Counted from the first letter of the stretch, positions 1-10,715 are shown. The stretch: DNA of 64,000 bases from Macrothele yani (GCA_039090855.1 CM077013.1:142621240-142685239), one strand, 5' to 3'. Notes: generated by a model not told the origin, from the sequence alone. Program-made: numbers and translations.

Positions 1-281
1 GCGCAGGTCTCACAGCCCTGCAATAGTGTATAGGTGTAAATTCTAAAACAAACTGCAGTAACAAGACACCTATGAAATTTCCTTCAGAATTTTTACTTCT
101 ATTATACATCTTTTTTTGCTCTTAAACTTAAAAAACAGTAATATAATTTAACAATGACTGCAAAGAAATTATATTATGTACATATTCACCTTTTTGAGGT
201 CAAACAAAGGACGTAGGCCTACAATGAAATCAATTTTTCAGCTCCTTTTTTGCAACTACTGACATGGTAATTTCTGCCAAT

Positions 282-497
282 TCATTTTTTTCCTTTATTA
301 ATTTTTGAAAAATATTTGATTGAAGGAAGCAGTTCATATCTCTTATCAATTACCCTTGGGTGGCGAGCAAGTTTCTCTAATTGGGCAATATTTTTTTCTG
401 CTTTCAGTTTTTTCGTACTAAGCATTTGCAATTCCTCCTCAATCAATTTACGTTTCCTCCCAGATGTTGCTTGGCACATTTTTTTTTTTTTCGGCAT
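282..497 (-). pseudogene. Small lysine-rich ORF, possible C-terminal coiled coil of a hAT-type transposase
   Basis: A 71-codon open frame encodes a very basic peptide that starts MPKKKK and continues as a charged helix (GRKRKLIEEEL, then KKLKAEKNIAQLEKLA). I do not recognise it with certainty. The KRK-x-IEEEL...KK.K.EK.IA.L.K.A pattern resembles the lysine/glutamate coiled-coil tail I know from hAT-like transposases whose ends read CAGGGTTC..GGTCCTTAAAAGTCCTTAA. Such an end lies 500 bp away at 820-999. No transposase core is present, so a deleted element is the simplest reading. A chance ORF cannot be excluded. Confidence 0.25.
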
Positions 498-819
498 CTA
501 AATATTGAACATATTTCTGTCTAGCTGAAAAGGCAGAAGCTCTAAGAGATAACGATCTGAACTGCACTGACCCCGCGCAAAGAAAACAAGAAGCCAGCAA
601 TAATCTAATCTAAACCAAAGGGATTTGAAGGTAGCTGGTTGGCAAACTGCCAAAAGCAAAACAGAACATGGGTAAACTTTTGCGACATGCAATCTAGTAT
701 CTAGTGCGTAAAACCATCATCAGTACGCTAATGAAACCAGCTTGGCCTGCGTAACCCGCACATTTCTTTGGTTAAAAATAATAAATTAAGACCTTTTTAA
801 CGACTGAATATAATATAAT

Positions 820-999
820 TATGGTGTTTTCAAGGACTTAAGAGCCCTTAAAAACAGAACAAAAATTAAGGAGTTTTTAAGGGCTCTTAAAAAAGGTAAA
901 TGGAAATTAAGGAGTTCTTAAGGACTTTTTAAGGGCCCTTAAAAAGGCAAATGGAAATTAAGGAGTTTTTAAGGACTTTTAAGGACCGTACGAACCCTG
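820..999 (-). mobile_element. hAT-like terminus with AAGGACTTTTTAAGG subrepeats
   Basis: The segment holds three degenerate copies of TTAAGGAGTTTTTAAGGG-type repeats and ends in AAGGACCGTACGAACCCTG. Read on the minus strand this is a CAGGGTTCGTACGGTCCTT terminus, a known type of hAT inverted terminal repeat. The same ending recurs at about 4790 and 8801, so it marks a repeated family in this window. The opposite end is not visible and may lie off the left edge. Confidence 0.55.
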
Positions 1000-2039
1000 A
1001 GTTAACCGTACAGCAGTTCAAGTAGTTTTCAACATTTTTGAATGTAAAAATTATTTACCTTTTTCTCTTGTGCAAACAAAAGTGATTTTGCATCATAAAA
1101 TATCCCAAGAATTGTTTAGAAACAAAGGCAATCCTTATGTTTTTGACTACTGTTGTGTGCACTTATAGTTATTAAACTATATCACCTGGACCCCCCCCCC
1201 CCACACACACACAAATTCCTTGAAAAAATTGCTGGTGGTATTAGCAATTTTAGGATAGTTTTGGCAAGCAGTGCACCACATAATAGTCTTGTCGTCATTT
1301 GACTTTACCAATTAAACGTTTTTATCCAAGATTCCTGAACTGTCTGATGGCGTTTTTTTGCGTACACTTTATCATAGTCCGCTTGCGTTAAGTTTCAAAT
1401 GTGCCAACGACGCAGATTCCGGTTCTGAAATTACATCACTCAACAATGCAGAAGAGAAATTTGTAACAACCGCTGACTGACAGATCGGGAATTTCACATA
1501 ATTGCTTACTATGAGATATACTCTCATTGCCGGATTATTTTTCAAAAAAAAAAAAAAAAAAATAAATGGTGTCCATTACTAAATATAACTTATATCCACA
1601 GCTAACATGAACTACCGTTCTCTCAGACAAACTAGGTAAGTTATCGGTGTCTGTAATTTTCGCTCTTCTCCCGGCTAAGTGTACAGGCTCGTTCTGAAAT
1701 CTTAAATGAAACTTAGGCTTTGTTTCAGTAGTACCGCTGTTACTTGTGTATGCGGGGGGGGGGCTTTCATTCCCCCTAACTCGCTCGCGCAGGTTGTATC
1801 AGAGACCCCACCTCACCCGGGGCTCTGCAGTAAATATTCCGTTTTCACTCCCTCCTCATAAAGCATGGCTTTTTGCCCATCAGTCTGCATCCTCCCGTTT
1901 CATGGCAGTTTACGCATTGTGTCACTAAACACCGGAGGGTTGTTTCATCCAAGGCAAGCATCCTGTCATTAACTGTAAACGACATCTGGAACAAAACTAC
2001 ATATGGCCCCCAATTTCTGGATGTAGATCATAATATAAT
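1000..2039. other. Intergenic stretch without a recognised gene
   Basis: This segment is AT-rich apart from a C-run followed by CA repeats near 1191-1212, an A-run near 1544-1561 and a G-run near 1756. I see no coding similarity. Two short overlapping ORFs at 1746-2112 have no recognisable domain. Confidence 0.4.
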
Positions 2040-2290
2040 TGAAGAAGCGCTATCCTCCTGGCCTTGGCATTCATTCCATAACAATAATACAACATCTGGT
2101 GACTTGCAGTAAAATGAAAAACATGTGAAGACAGTCTTTTTTTTTTTTTTCTACAGTAGAAAATTCTGCATTCCTAACTTTTTTTTTCTTTTGCTTTAAA
2201 CCTAGTTGCCCAACTGGGTAACTAGATTTCATTTTTACTTGACCAGGCCAATAATTTACACTCCCCGGGCATCTCGGGCATGGTATTTTT
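2040..2290 (+). mobile_element. 3' end of a DDE transposon, second copy of the 3.6-4.35 kb element
   Basis: From about 2066 the sequence repeats the end of the element at 4139-4360 with roughly 80 percent identity by eye. Both encode the peptide WHSF(H/R)NNNTTSGDLQ and then share a T-run, a CTAGTTGCCC...GGGTAACTAG hairpin, and a tail beginning GGCCAATAATTTACA. Only the 3' part is present here. It abuts a Tc1 remnant on its right. Confidence 0.55.
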
Positions 2291-2761
2291 CAAGCCCTTT
2301 GATTCATCGGAAAACAAGACATGTTTTCATTGATCCTTAGTCCACGTTTTATGTTCCTGGTCCCACTGTAGTCTCTGCTTCATATTCACCTGTGACACCA
2401 GGATTTTGCAATTGCAGCTCTGCCGTAAATATTGTGCTTATGCAATTCCCTTTGCACGGTATGGGTCAACACTGGCTTTTAGATATGTGCATTAAGCTCA
2501 GCAGTCACTTTCATCGCCATGGTCTTCCTCCTTGTGGTCACAATCCTCTTTAGTGTCCTCCTGTCTCTCACAGTGAGTTTGGTTTTCCTTCCACAATTGT
2601 GTCTCGCAGATGATGTTGTGTCGTGAACATTGTATGCCGCCATGACCTTCGACACGGTACCTCTCGACATCCCCCCATACCTGTGCCACTGTGGTTACCG
2701 ACGCACCAACCAGGCAGGCTCCTACAATCTGCCCTCTTTGGAACTCCGACAGGTAACTCAT
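2285..2761 (-). pseudogene. Tc1-like transposase remnant (N-terminal half)
   Basis: The minus strand starts MSYLSEFQRGQIVGACLVGAS, the first helix-turn-helix of a Tc1 transposase. After a frameshift near 2680 it continues MSRGTVSKVMAAYN, then a GRKTKLTVRDRRTLKRIV linker typical of the second DNA-binding domain. Further down, after another shift, RELHKHNIYGRAAIAK and FSDES (the first catalytic Asp region) can be read. The rest of the catalytic domain is missing and the frame is broken several times, so this is a dead copy. It belongs to a different Tc1 lineage from the two copies at 43 and 53 kb. Confidence 0.75.
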
Positions 2762-2945
2762 TGTGCCTTCACCTGGAACGAAATCATGAAAACACCGATT
2801 TAGAAAGCAATCACACAAACCCTTGAGACTATATATGCAACATTTTTTTACCAAAAAAATTGTAGCTACATATTCGTTTTACTCAAAAAGCAGCACCTAC
2901 CAAAGTCACTGCTTTCAGCGAGGTGTTTCCATTATTTTGGACAAC

Positions 2946-3000
2946 TCATCCATCTGTCTGTCTATCTATCTATCTAACTCACTCACACACACACACACAG
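2946..3000. repeat. Microsatellites (CTGT/CTAT)n and (CA)n
   Basis: A CTGTCTGTCTAT(CTAT)n tract is followed by ACTCACTCACAC and a run of CA. It is a simple sequence repeat with no other content. Confidence 0.8.
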
Positions 3001-3400
3001 AGTAATAACTATTATATTTTAACAGCAGAAAGAGGCAGGCATCAACATATATAAATCTTTATTCAAGCAATCATCATTCCGGTAGCTTCAAATCCCTCCT
3101 CCCTCATTATTTGTTTGAAACCATGCTGACGAAAAATGGCAAAGGTAAAAAAGTAACAGAAGTAGTAAGATCTTTAAAAGAAACATGCTGGGCATGAAAC
3201 TCCTAGAAATACTAACAAGGAACACCCCCGGGCTCGAACAAACAAAACCGCACCAAACTTCTGTTACAAGTCATTTACCTACCTCCGAATCCAATGGTGA
3301 TATTCGTTTTTCTGTAAAACTCCACAGTTGCTTATTAGAGAGCTCTGTTGAGTCGCTCGTCGCTTGCCGGCTGCTACGCCAGTCAAGAGTGTGCAGGTGC

Positions 3401-3626
3401 TTTTTTTTTTTTTTTTTGATTGGAGGTTTAACGACCACCGTGAGCAACTCAATGGGCTATAAGCAGTCGCCTGTCCCTAATTTAGAATCACTGGTTCCAG
3501 GGAAGGGAGAGAGCCAGTGTCGTAAGACAAACACAACATCCATGCCTCACCGGGATTCGAACCCGGACCCCTTACGGACGAATGATCAGAGGCCAGCGCC
3601 TTAGACCACTGCGCCACCGGGGCGGC
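3401..3626 (-). mobile_element. tRNA-derived SINE, family 1 (copy 1)
   Basis: On the minus strand it begins GCCGCCCCGGTGGCGCAGTGG, which includes a Pol III A box (TGGCGCAGTGG). A B box (GGTTCGAATCCCGG) follows about 45 bp later, then a non-tRNA body and an A tail that reads here as the T-run at 3401-3417. The copy is flanked by an exact 9-bp direct repeat, TGCAGGTGC, at 3392-3400 and 3627-3635, so it is a retrotransposed insertion. Seven copies of this family lie in the window. Confidence 0.9.
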
Positions 3627-3631
3627 TGCAG

Positions 3632-4225
3632 GTGCCTGTATCACATGCCTTGTTTGTCTGTGTACGTAGTGAGACGACAAAATGGCTCGACCTTTTTGCG
3701 TCAGTTTTGAATATACATCTGTCTGACAAGTCACTCGTACTTTGTGATTCCTGGTCTGGACACAAGGACGAACGAACACTTCAGGAGGCCTCCGGGGAAA
3801 AACAAGTTCTTTTAAAAATCATTCCACCAAAAACTGCGAAATATGTCCAACCCCTCAATGTTCATTTTTTCAGACAATATGAAATTTATGCAAAGAGGAT
3901 TACAGACTACATAAAACTATGATCCAACATGCCGCAGTCAAAATTACATGACAGAATATTCCTTCCGAATATGCATTCTGTGATCTACAGTAAACTGTCT
4001 GCGAAGATCTATAGACTGATGCTTCGTTACGCATGGCAGAAAGCTGGCTACTATTGTGGTGAACCTGTGCAGAATTTCAAAAGTGTCGTCGACGTGGCTT
4101 TCAACACTAATGTTCTTCATGCGTCTGCATTCTGTGGGTGGCACTCATTCCGTAACAATAATACAACTTCTGGGGATTTGCAGTTAAATGAAAAACATGC
4201 GACGACCGTCTTTTTTCTAGAGTAG
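3632..4225 (+). pseudogene. DDE superfamily transposase remnant
   Basis: One reading frame, broken by a single in-frame TGA at 3920-3922, runs for about 198 codons. It contains LCDSWSGHKDE near the start and PPKTAKYVQPLNVHFFRQYE in the middle, the second-Asp and QPLD-type motifs of eukaryotic DDE transposases. The part after the stop includes MLRYAWQKAGY. The N-terminal domain is missing. A SINE with a 9-bp target duplication lies directly upstream and may have split the element. The 3' non-coding part reaches about 4355 and is duplicated at 2040-2290. I cannot assign the exact superfamily. Confidence 0.6.
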
Positions 4226-4267
4226 AAAATTCTCCATTCCAAACCTGTTTTCTTTCTTTCTTTAAAT

Positions 4268-4293
4268 CTAGTTGCCCGACCAGGCAACTAGAT
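4268..4293. repeat. Palindrome near the 3' end of the DDE element
   Basis: CTAGTTGCC and GGCAACTAG are separated by about 6 bp and would fold into a 9-bp stem. A matching, slightly decayed hairpin occurs at about 2202-2228 in the other copy, so it is part of the element. It could be a subterminal transposase site or a transcript 3'-end hairpin. Confidence 0.5.
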
Positions 4294-4629
4294 TTATTTT
4301 TACTTGCCCAGGCCAATAATTTACATGCCTCGGGCAGGTAGTTTCCAAGCCCTGTAGTTTAAACTGCAAAACCACAGACAAATTTGATTTGATTTCAATT
4401 TTGCACTTAATTTTGTATAACTGAATAATTGTCACTTGCACATACAAAAAGGAGAAATACAAAAGATAGTTGTCAGTTTCAAGAGATGGTGATGGGACTC
4501 AAACAAACAATATCCAAAACCAGCTGGTTACATGCTATTTACAGAGCTCATGGTCCTTCAGTTTTTCAACAAATTACTTATTTAATACTGTCCTTTGCTG
4601 TTCCATGGACTTTCAGTTGACATCATGGG

Positions 4630-4790
4630 ACATCAACTTAGTTAATCAGAAGTTAAAGTTCTAGGGTACTACATCATAATTTCTGGATTTTCCACAACCA
4701 GTCATGAAAAAAAGGACTTTTAAGCACCCTGAAAAAAATGTAAGCACTTTTTAAGGACTTTTAAGAATTTATAAGGACCGTGGGAACCCT
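4630..4790 (-). mobile_element. hAT-like terminus (same family as 820-999)
   Basis: The sequence contains AAGGACTTTTAAGCACC, AAGCACTTTTTAAGGACTTTTAAG and ends ATAAGGACCGTGGGAACCCT. In reverse this gives the (C)AGGGTTCCCACGGTCCTT terminus. It adjoins a Tc1 coding fragment at 4791, which suggests it inserted into or beside that fragment. Confidence 0.5.
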
Positions 4791-5155
4791 ATGTTAACAG
4801 TTAAGACTCTTAGGGTCTGGTGGCACTCAATCCCTAGACATTTAGGAGTACCTTGTCTGACATTGCAACTTGATCCACTGTTCAAATTGGTGGTGATTTG
4901 CCATATTGTCTTGCACCTTTCGAACAATGCGGCCAAAATGGTATAAACCACAAGCTGTCGTCTGGTTCACCTCTGCAATTCATTTGGGAGCTTGCTCTTT
5001 TGCCAGAATTTTGGTATTCTCAAGACACTTTTGATACTGTAGCATGGAAAAAACCCCAATGTGTTGACTACTTTCAAGATGGAGTAATCCATCTTTCGGG
5101 CATCTACAGTCTGCTCTCTGTCAAAAGCATCCAAATCCCGTGTCTTACCCATCAC
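4791..5155 (-). pseudogene. Tc1-like transposase N-terminal fragment
   Basis: Read on the minus strand, MGKTRDLDAFDREQ and VDARKMDYSILKVVNTLGF match the first helix-turn-helix of a Tc1-like transposase. Next comes RRQLVVYTILAALFERCKTIWQITTNLNSG, the start of the second DNA-binding domain. The frame shifts between the two parts and no catalytic domain follows, because a hAT terminus abuts at 4790. It is a third Tc1 lineage in this window, distinct from the 2.5 kb and 43/53 kb copies. Confidence 0.7.
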
Positions 5156-5299
5156 ATTTGTAATCAGTCACTATAAGGGAAGCTTCAATGTCAGTCTTCA
5201 ATTCAGGTAGTTTTAGGAAGGGAGTGTTTTACCCCAAATCTAAAACTGCCTTAGAAATTGGAAGCTAGGAGATCTGAGTGAGTGAACTCAATAGGAAAG

Positions 5300-6120
5300 A
5301 TAAACAGAAAAATAAGTGAAAGGAGAGGAGAGCTTATCTTTAAAGTCAACCACGACACCAGTTCAGGGCAGGGACGGGGAGAACTAAGCACCACAGCATC
5401 CATCTCAGCATGCCGCAACACCACCCAGCCGCAGACGTTCTCCGGGGGACAAACTCACGGAAACCACATCCGGATGCCGGAGTAGCTATCTGTACTCACC
5501 ATCTCGACGCCAACCTGATAAAAGAAGGGGGGGGGGTTAACACCCACCTGATGTTCACACACTTACTCTATCTGATCCAAGGCCTCCCCAAAAACAGTGC
5601 TGTACTTCCCCAAGTTCTTGGGGGGGGGGGGCAGTTGCCACTCTAGTTCTACAACACCTAAGGAATTCACTGGGATCGTAGACAACCACATTCCCAACAA
5701 GTTCATTAGGGCAAGCTTCAGCTTTCTTGAAGAACTTCTTGGCGAGTCTGGTGGAGAACTTAAGTATCTTCTCAACTCCAAGTCGGTTCCTCAGGTTCCG
5801 AAGGAGTCCAGGATGGAGCACCAGTGATCATACGTAGTGCTAGGCTCTGTACCTTCTCGATTCTCTCTTGCTGATTCCTACTAACACCTATTCAGATAGG
5901 GGAGATGTAGGTGAACACTGGCCTGACGACTTTCTTGTACAGTAGTACTTTGTGCTGTGTTGTAAGAAAGCATCTCCGGTGGAGTAGTGGGGCTAGCTGC
6001 CCAAGGTATTGTCTACCTTTACTTGTGTGGTAGCTGGTGTTCACTACCAACGAAAGTCAACAATCTTTGTTGGAGCCCTAGGTACTTAGTGGAGGTTGCC
6101 CAGGGAACTGTCTCTCGAAA
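5300..6120 (-). pseudogene. Jockey-like LINE fragment (reverse transcriptase C-terminus and 3' UTR)
   Basis: With frame changes, the minus strand encodes WATSTKYLG, then LGQLAPLLHRR, LLYKKVVRPVFTYISPI, RIEKVQSLALRMITGAP and finally LAKKFFKKAEACPNELVG. This order of motifs is the thumb and C-terminal region of jockey-clade non-LTR retrotransposons (known pattern: STKYLGV..., PLL..., LYK..VRPV.TYA.P.W, R.Q...LR.I.GAP). The catalytic palm is absent, as expected of a 5'-truncated insertion. The GC-rich stretch at 5340-5530 is probably its 3' UTR. Several stops show that it is inactive. Confidence 0.7.
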
Positions 6121-6427
6121 CATAACAAGTTTCAATACTCCTTGGAGAGATCCAAAAACAGCACACTGCTTTTAGATGGATTACAAGCGAAGCTGTGGGT
6201 GATGGCTGTATTTAACCACAGTTTTGGCTAGGCATGTGATACTGCAGGAGTAGCAGTCAAGCATTTGCATAACTTCTGCTATCTCTTAATTCAATGGCAC
6301 TTCAGTGTATATAACAGTCAAGCAACAACACTTATTTTATATAAATTAACATTTTAAAGAAAATTTCAATCAAATTCAAAATATGCAGTCTCGTGAGTAA
6401 TGAACAACAAACAGTTGGCAAAATTAC

Positions 6428-6623
6428 CTTGTATGGTAGGGCGGTATCTAAGAAACCCATCTTTTGTTCCATTGAGATAATACTGTACACAATGTTCAAA
6501 TTTCTGGATTTTGTCCTGGCAATTTTTGCCAAATATCTGGGTACCAATGGCACCCAAATTTTCAACAGATGGAAGACCACGAACAAAACCAACAATGGCT
6601 TTGATAAGGTTCTCTGGTGTGAC
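6428..6623 (-). CDS. FAM120: FAM120-family gene, exon 3
   Basis: This exon continues the reading frame of exon 2. The minus strand has an acceptor ending TAATTAG before 6623 and a donor CAAG|GTAATT after 6428. It encodes 65 codons plus one base: VTPENLIKAIVGFVRGLPSV, then NLGAIGTQIF and a DKIQKFEHCVQYY segment. In FAM120A the same place holds a V-KAVAEYVS segment, then a DKIERFKKAVEYY-like segment, so the match is direct. The exon ends in phase 1. No further exon could be recognised between here and position 1. Intron 2 upstream is 7.4 kb and filled with transposons. Confidence 0.85.
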
Positions 6624-7749
6624 CTAATTATGGTACAAAAAAAAAAAAAATGGTTAAAATAATTTTGGTCATTTAGAAATACACATACTTCACAATGGTA
6701 AAAAAAAACCCCTAACTTCTTAAAAATTTAAAAGATTTTTTTATTTTTGACAGTTGAGTTTTTTTACTAACCTGCTTTCTTTCAGAGAATCCTCCTATGT
6801 AATTCTTAAATTGATGTCTTACGTGACTGACGATCCAATCCACTGAGAAAATTTCTTCATATTAAAAGCTGAATAAAAATAATTACACTATGCCTCATTG
6901 TTTTCAGATTAGAGCAACTATTGAAACTTCAATACCGAATTTCCTCAATTCTTAAAAGTTTAATTGCCTGGTGATGTGGAAACATTGTTGATCACATAAA
7001 ACACCAAACTTAAGGTTTAACAGTATTTTTTCAGATACTTTTTTCGTTAACATGTTTGGGACTATGAAACATCCTCATATCATGCTAAAAATGCTCCCTT
7101 CCCCCTTTTAATATTCAACTTAAAACACAAATATTACAAATTACTGACTGTGTATGTATGTGTGTGAAGGTTTCTTACTTTTCAGCACAGAACTCTGGAA
7201 AATTTCTGCTTCCCAAGTTCTTCTGAGTACCTACAGTTCAAATTTTTCAGTTTGCAAAGTAAAAACCTTCCTTTTCCAGAATGATCAAAGCCCTATGCTG
7301 GAAGTAAGACACCTTGAGACAAAGTCAGTCATTTCTAATATTTCTGTTTTTAAAGTGAATATACAAGAGAAAAAAAAAAACATTTACAGTATGATACGAC
7401 GGTCTTTTCTAGTACAAGTGAAAAATACATGAAAAGATAAACCTTTTAGTTACAGCAGGCTAAATACATTAAAACAAATTTCATTTTTCATAAAAACTTT
7501 TACCAAATTTAAAGATTGCATCTGGAGAGTCCCTAAAAGAAAAACAGGTTAGCAAAAACAGTTGTTTAAAACTTTTTTGAACACATTTTTATTGATCTTT
7601 TCGATTCAAAATGAAGTGCTATTTTTTCCTTTCCTTAAACATGGAAATGTGAAATAATGAATACAGAGAGGAGGAGGAGGGGAGTATTAGTAAGCAGGGA
7701 AAGATGGAAGCATCCAAGACATTTTACAAGGAAGCAGTGGAGAAATAAA
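6624..7749. other. Intron 2 sequence without a recognised element
   Basis: AT-rich sequence within FAM120 intron 2. It has short A-runs (about 6639, 6700 and 7370) and no coding similarity that I can support. The 92-codon plus-strand ORF near 7154-7432 has biased composition and no motif. Confidence 0.4.
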
Positions 7750-8106
7750 AATGACACTCACCCAAGTCAGAGCTATAAGATCATATCCACGTACTGAGAG
7801 AACTAATTGAAAGAGCAAATAAATATGAACATGCACTATGTATGGCTTTTACTGATTACGAATCTGGTTTTAATTCTATGAGATAATTAACAGTTACGAT
7901 GTCTTTAAATCCCGAGGTTTTGAAAATACATACCTCCGTATTATTGATAACATCTATGAAAATACAAATGCATAGGTTTGACTTCCCATGGAAACAGCAT
8001 ATGCAAAAATTGGAAAGAGAGTGAGGCCAAATGACACCATATCTCCTAAGCTCTTTAATGCCACACTGCAGAATGTCTTTCTATCATTGAACTGGTAAGA
8101 CAAGGG

Positions 8107-8801
8107 CAGGATTCCCACTCCTTTTCTTCCAAAAAATATAAGCACTTTTTAAGGACCTTACAAAGTACATACCTCCGCACACACAAAAATAACATATATA
8201 CAAATATACTTTACACATTATTCAACTATACAAACTAAAGTCTGTTGATGAAGCTTGCAATATTGTTGCATATAATTCAAGTTTGTGGATGTAATAAATT
8301 AGAATATTTATGCAATTTAAAAGACTGTTCTGCTGGTCAAATTCGTTTTCACATGAGAGAAAACATGAAATAATTATATGCAATATCCAAATCTGTATCT
8401 TGTAACTTTAACTACAGTTTTTATTATTTAAAATAATAAAACTGTAGTTAAAGTTACAAGATACAGATTTGGATATTTTACATAATTATTTTATAGCTTC
8501 AATTATAAAACCAAAGTCAAGTTCACCATGAGTCACTAACGAGAGCTCCTCCTGCTCCACGCTCTTCCACAGGCTTTCTGCCGATGTCACATGGGATCAT
8601 CATCAACACAGCCAGAGAGCAGAAGTTGTACACACTACATTATAAATTCTGCATTTCATGCAAGCAGATATTGGGGAGAAAAAACAAGTACTTTTTAAGT
8701 ACTTTGGGCAATTTCTTGCAAAAATTAAGGACTTTTAAGCACCATAAAAAATTAAGCACTTTTTAAGGACTTAAGAATTTATAAGGACCATGGGAACCCT
8801 G
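8107..8801. mobile_element. Small non-autonomous hAT element inserted in the RTE fragment
   Basis: It starts CAGGATTCCCACTCCTT and ends AAGGACCATGGGAACCCTG, inverted copies of the terminus seen at 999 and 4790. Its ends carry the AAGCACTTTTTAAGGAC subrepeats. The flanking RTE sequence is continuous once the 695 bp are removed, apart from a repeated AGGG that looks like a decayed target duplication. No transposase is encoded. Its centre contains the hairpin at 8370-8490. Confidence 0.65.
8370..8491. repeat. Long near-perfect palindrome
   Basis: The left arm, from about 8384, reads ATATCCAAATCTGTATCTTG and continues to TATTATTT. The right arm is its reverse complement, ending ACAAGATACAGATTTGGATAT near 8476. 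The 47-bp arms differ by one T, have almost no loop, and extend outward imperfectly to TAATTAT/ATAATTA. A transcript would fold into a long double-stranded hairpin. Confidence 0.85.
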
Positions 8802-9090
8802 TAGGGATAAATGATTAATGGAGATTATTTAACCCACCTTCGTTCTACTCATGACACTGCCATTTTTCGCAAGTATCCCTTCAGACCTGTGCAGTATGAT
8901 CTAGGAACTGGCTGACAAAAGTAAGAAAGTGGGATTAAAAAACAAAATTTATGTACAATGTTTTTACAAGAACCAAAGATTTTGATGCAGGCAAGGCAAA
9001 TCCAAATATAACTGATGCCTACATCTGTCTTGGACAACAAGTAACAAAAGCAAGGCCTACATTGAAGAAATTAATAGGTGTTTAAAATTG

Positions 9091-10129
9091 AATGTCTAAT
9101 AATGTAAAGCAGACTCTGACAAAGTAAATTTTATGGATATGTTGGCTTGGCAGTTCTACTTTAATAAAGATAATATCAGGAACACTGACTTTTGTTGAAC
9201 TTAACTAGATATTAATTTTCTCCATTCAGAAGTTCAAGTCCAAAATTCCTGGCAACATTTCAATTAATCAGTATTTTATATCATTCATAAGTGAACTTCA
9301 ATGTTCACATATGTGTAGACATGTGCCATTGTGCCTCCGAAAAAAAAATATGCCCTTTAAACACAATGGGATATAAAACAACTAACTACTTATCTTCATC
9401 ACCAATAAATTTAAAACTTAGTTAAACAAACCTAAAATAATTTAAAGCTGATAATTTACCATTCAAAAACTGTTACCCATCCACAGAACTGTGAACTTCA
9501 CAAGAAATTTTTGACCAGTGCATAAAGGTAATTAGGAAGGCCAATTCTGAGAGGTAGCTAAAAAAAACTTGCGTTATTGCAAGTACTCCATGTTGCCGAC
9601 CATTTACACTCGTGTTACAAACTAAGTTGGTAGTTTGATAATGACCTGTGAAGAAGTTGAAAATAACTGCAGTGGGCAAGTTCTAAAGTTACGACCCAAA
9701 ATTGGCAATTCTAAAAACATTTTTAATTGAATTTAAACATTTTAAACAAATGCCAATTTTGTGTTTGCAAAATGTTTTTCTTCACATGCACTAGGTGGCA
9801 GACCAAGTGATATGGCAGTAAAATTGTAAACTGTCAGTTTTAAATTATTTTAGTTTTGTTTAAACAAACTGCTTACTACATTTTACGATCAAGAAAGCTG
9901 GACTGAAATTCCACTTTCATATTACAGTAGATATATGCCAGCATCACACTTTTAATATCTTCAAAAATGACAACTGACATTATGGAATAGCATAATTGAA
10001 AGTCCCACAAAGTTTAAATCTCATAAAATAATTTGGAAAACGGTGTAAAAACATGGGTATTTAATAGACCTTTTATCTTTGTTTTTATTAAATTTTATTT
10101 TAACTTGAGCTTTGAAATATTATTCATAA
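9091..10129. other. Intron 2 sequence without a recognised element
   Basis: AT-rich intronic DNA. I see no open frame with a motif, no terminal repeats and no similarity to other parts of the window. Confidence 0.35.
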
Positions 10130-10260
10130 TTTCCTAGTTCTTTTGTATTTTCAGATGTTTCTGCTAAATGTTCCTCAATTCTGAGTTACAATTTTTGAGA
10201 CATTTGTCCTATGTAATTATTGCAGCCCATTGGAATTTCATACATTACTTCTTACCACCT
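10130..10260 (-). pseudogene. Penelope-like GIY-YIG endonuclease scrap
   Basis: The minus strand reads VMYEIPMGCNNYIGQMSQKL, a stop, then LRIEEHLAETSENTK. The order (V/K)YEIP, C, YIGQ, R..EH is that of the GIY-YIG endonuclease domain at the C-terminus of Penelope-like retroelements. Only about 35 residues survive, with a stop inside. No reverse transcriptase is recognisable nearby. Confidence 0.45.
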
Positions 10261-10363
10261 TGTCATCAATTTTTATTTTGCTGATCACAATTTAGCTCTA
10301 ATTTACTAAATTCTATTGTTTTAACTTGAAGAACTTTCAATTATTTTTCACATGTTCAGAGTT

Positions 10364-10497
10364 CTTTTGTTTTTACAGATGTTTCTGGCCTCTAAATTTT
10401 TACAGGCCTGTTGTTCTCAATATTTCAGGCCTCTAGAGTTTACAGGCTTTAATAAAAAAAAAAATCTACAGGCCAGAAATTCCTGTAAAAACAAAAT
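10364..10497. repeat. Inverted repeat with 27-bp arms, related to hAT sequence at 17.9 and 42.8 kb
   Basis: TTTTGTTTTTACAGATGTTT at 10370 is mirrored by a segment ending CCTGTAAAAACAAAA at about 10495, with two or three mismatches in 27 bp. The same TTTTGTTTTTACAGA..TTCTGGCCT motif occurs at about 17861 and 42788, inside copies of the large hAT family, so this is probably another fragment of it. Confidence 0.5.
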
Positions 10498-10715
10498 AAC
10501 TCAAAAATTAAATTAAGTATATTAATTTGAGTAAAGCTTTGAGTGTTTTAATTTAGCCCTAGATACTAAATTTCTAACTGTGTTAGTTTTTACTGATTTT
10601 GAGAGTTAAGGGCTATAAATTTAATAATATACCATACTTTTTGTCATATAATCTATAGATTATCTGTTAAAAATGTTATAAATTTACAAGGGGTGAGCTG
10701 CCAATCACATTCTTC

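Larger units (their letters stand above)
7750..9090 (+). pseudogene. RTE-clade LINE fragment, interrupted by a small hAT element
   Basis: The plus strand reads HIHVLRELIERANKYEHALC, then MAFTDYE, then IGKRVRPNDTISPKLFNATL and FLSLNW. After an interruption (8107-8801) it resumes with GGGATAAA..ATTAATGGAGATTAT, then DKSKKVGLK and ITDAYICLGQQV. Every block has its counterpart, in the same order, in the intact RTE ORF at 58-61 kb (for example IHVLRELIERA, DTISPKLFNATL, ITDTYVYLGQQ). Frameshifts and stops are numerous. It is therefore an old internal fragment of the same family, lying antisense to FAM120 within its intron 2. Confidence 0.85.

Noticed and set aside
3185..3400. N-terminal part of the DDE transposase or a separate gene upstream of the SINE
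   Set aside because: No motif is readable in any frame; the continuous ORF is created by the SINE sequence.
1..6427. Further FAM120 exons
   Set aside because: I looked for the segments that follow DKIQKFEHCVQYY in the family and for phase-compatible acceptors but found none that I can defend; the C-terminal exons are probably outside the window.
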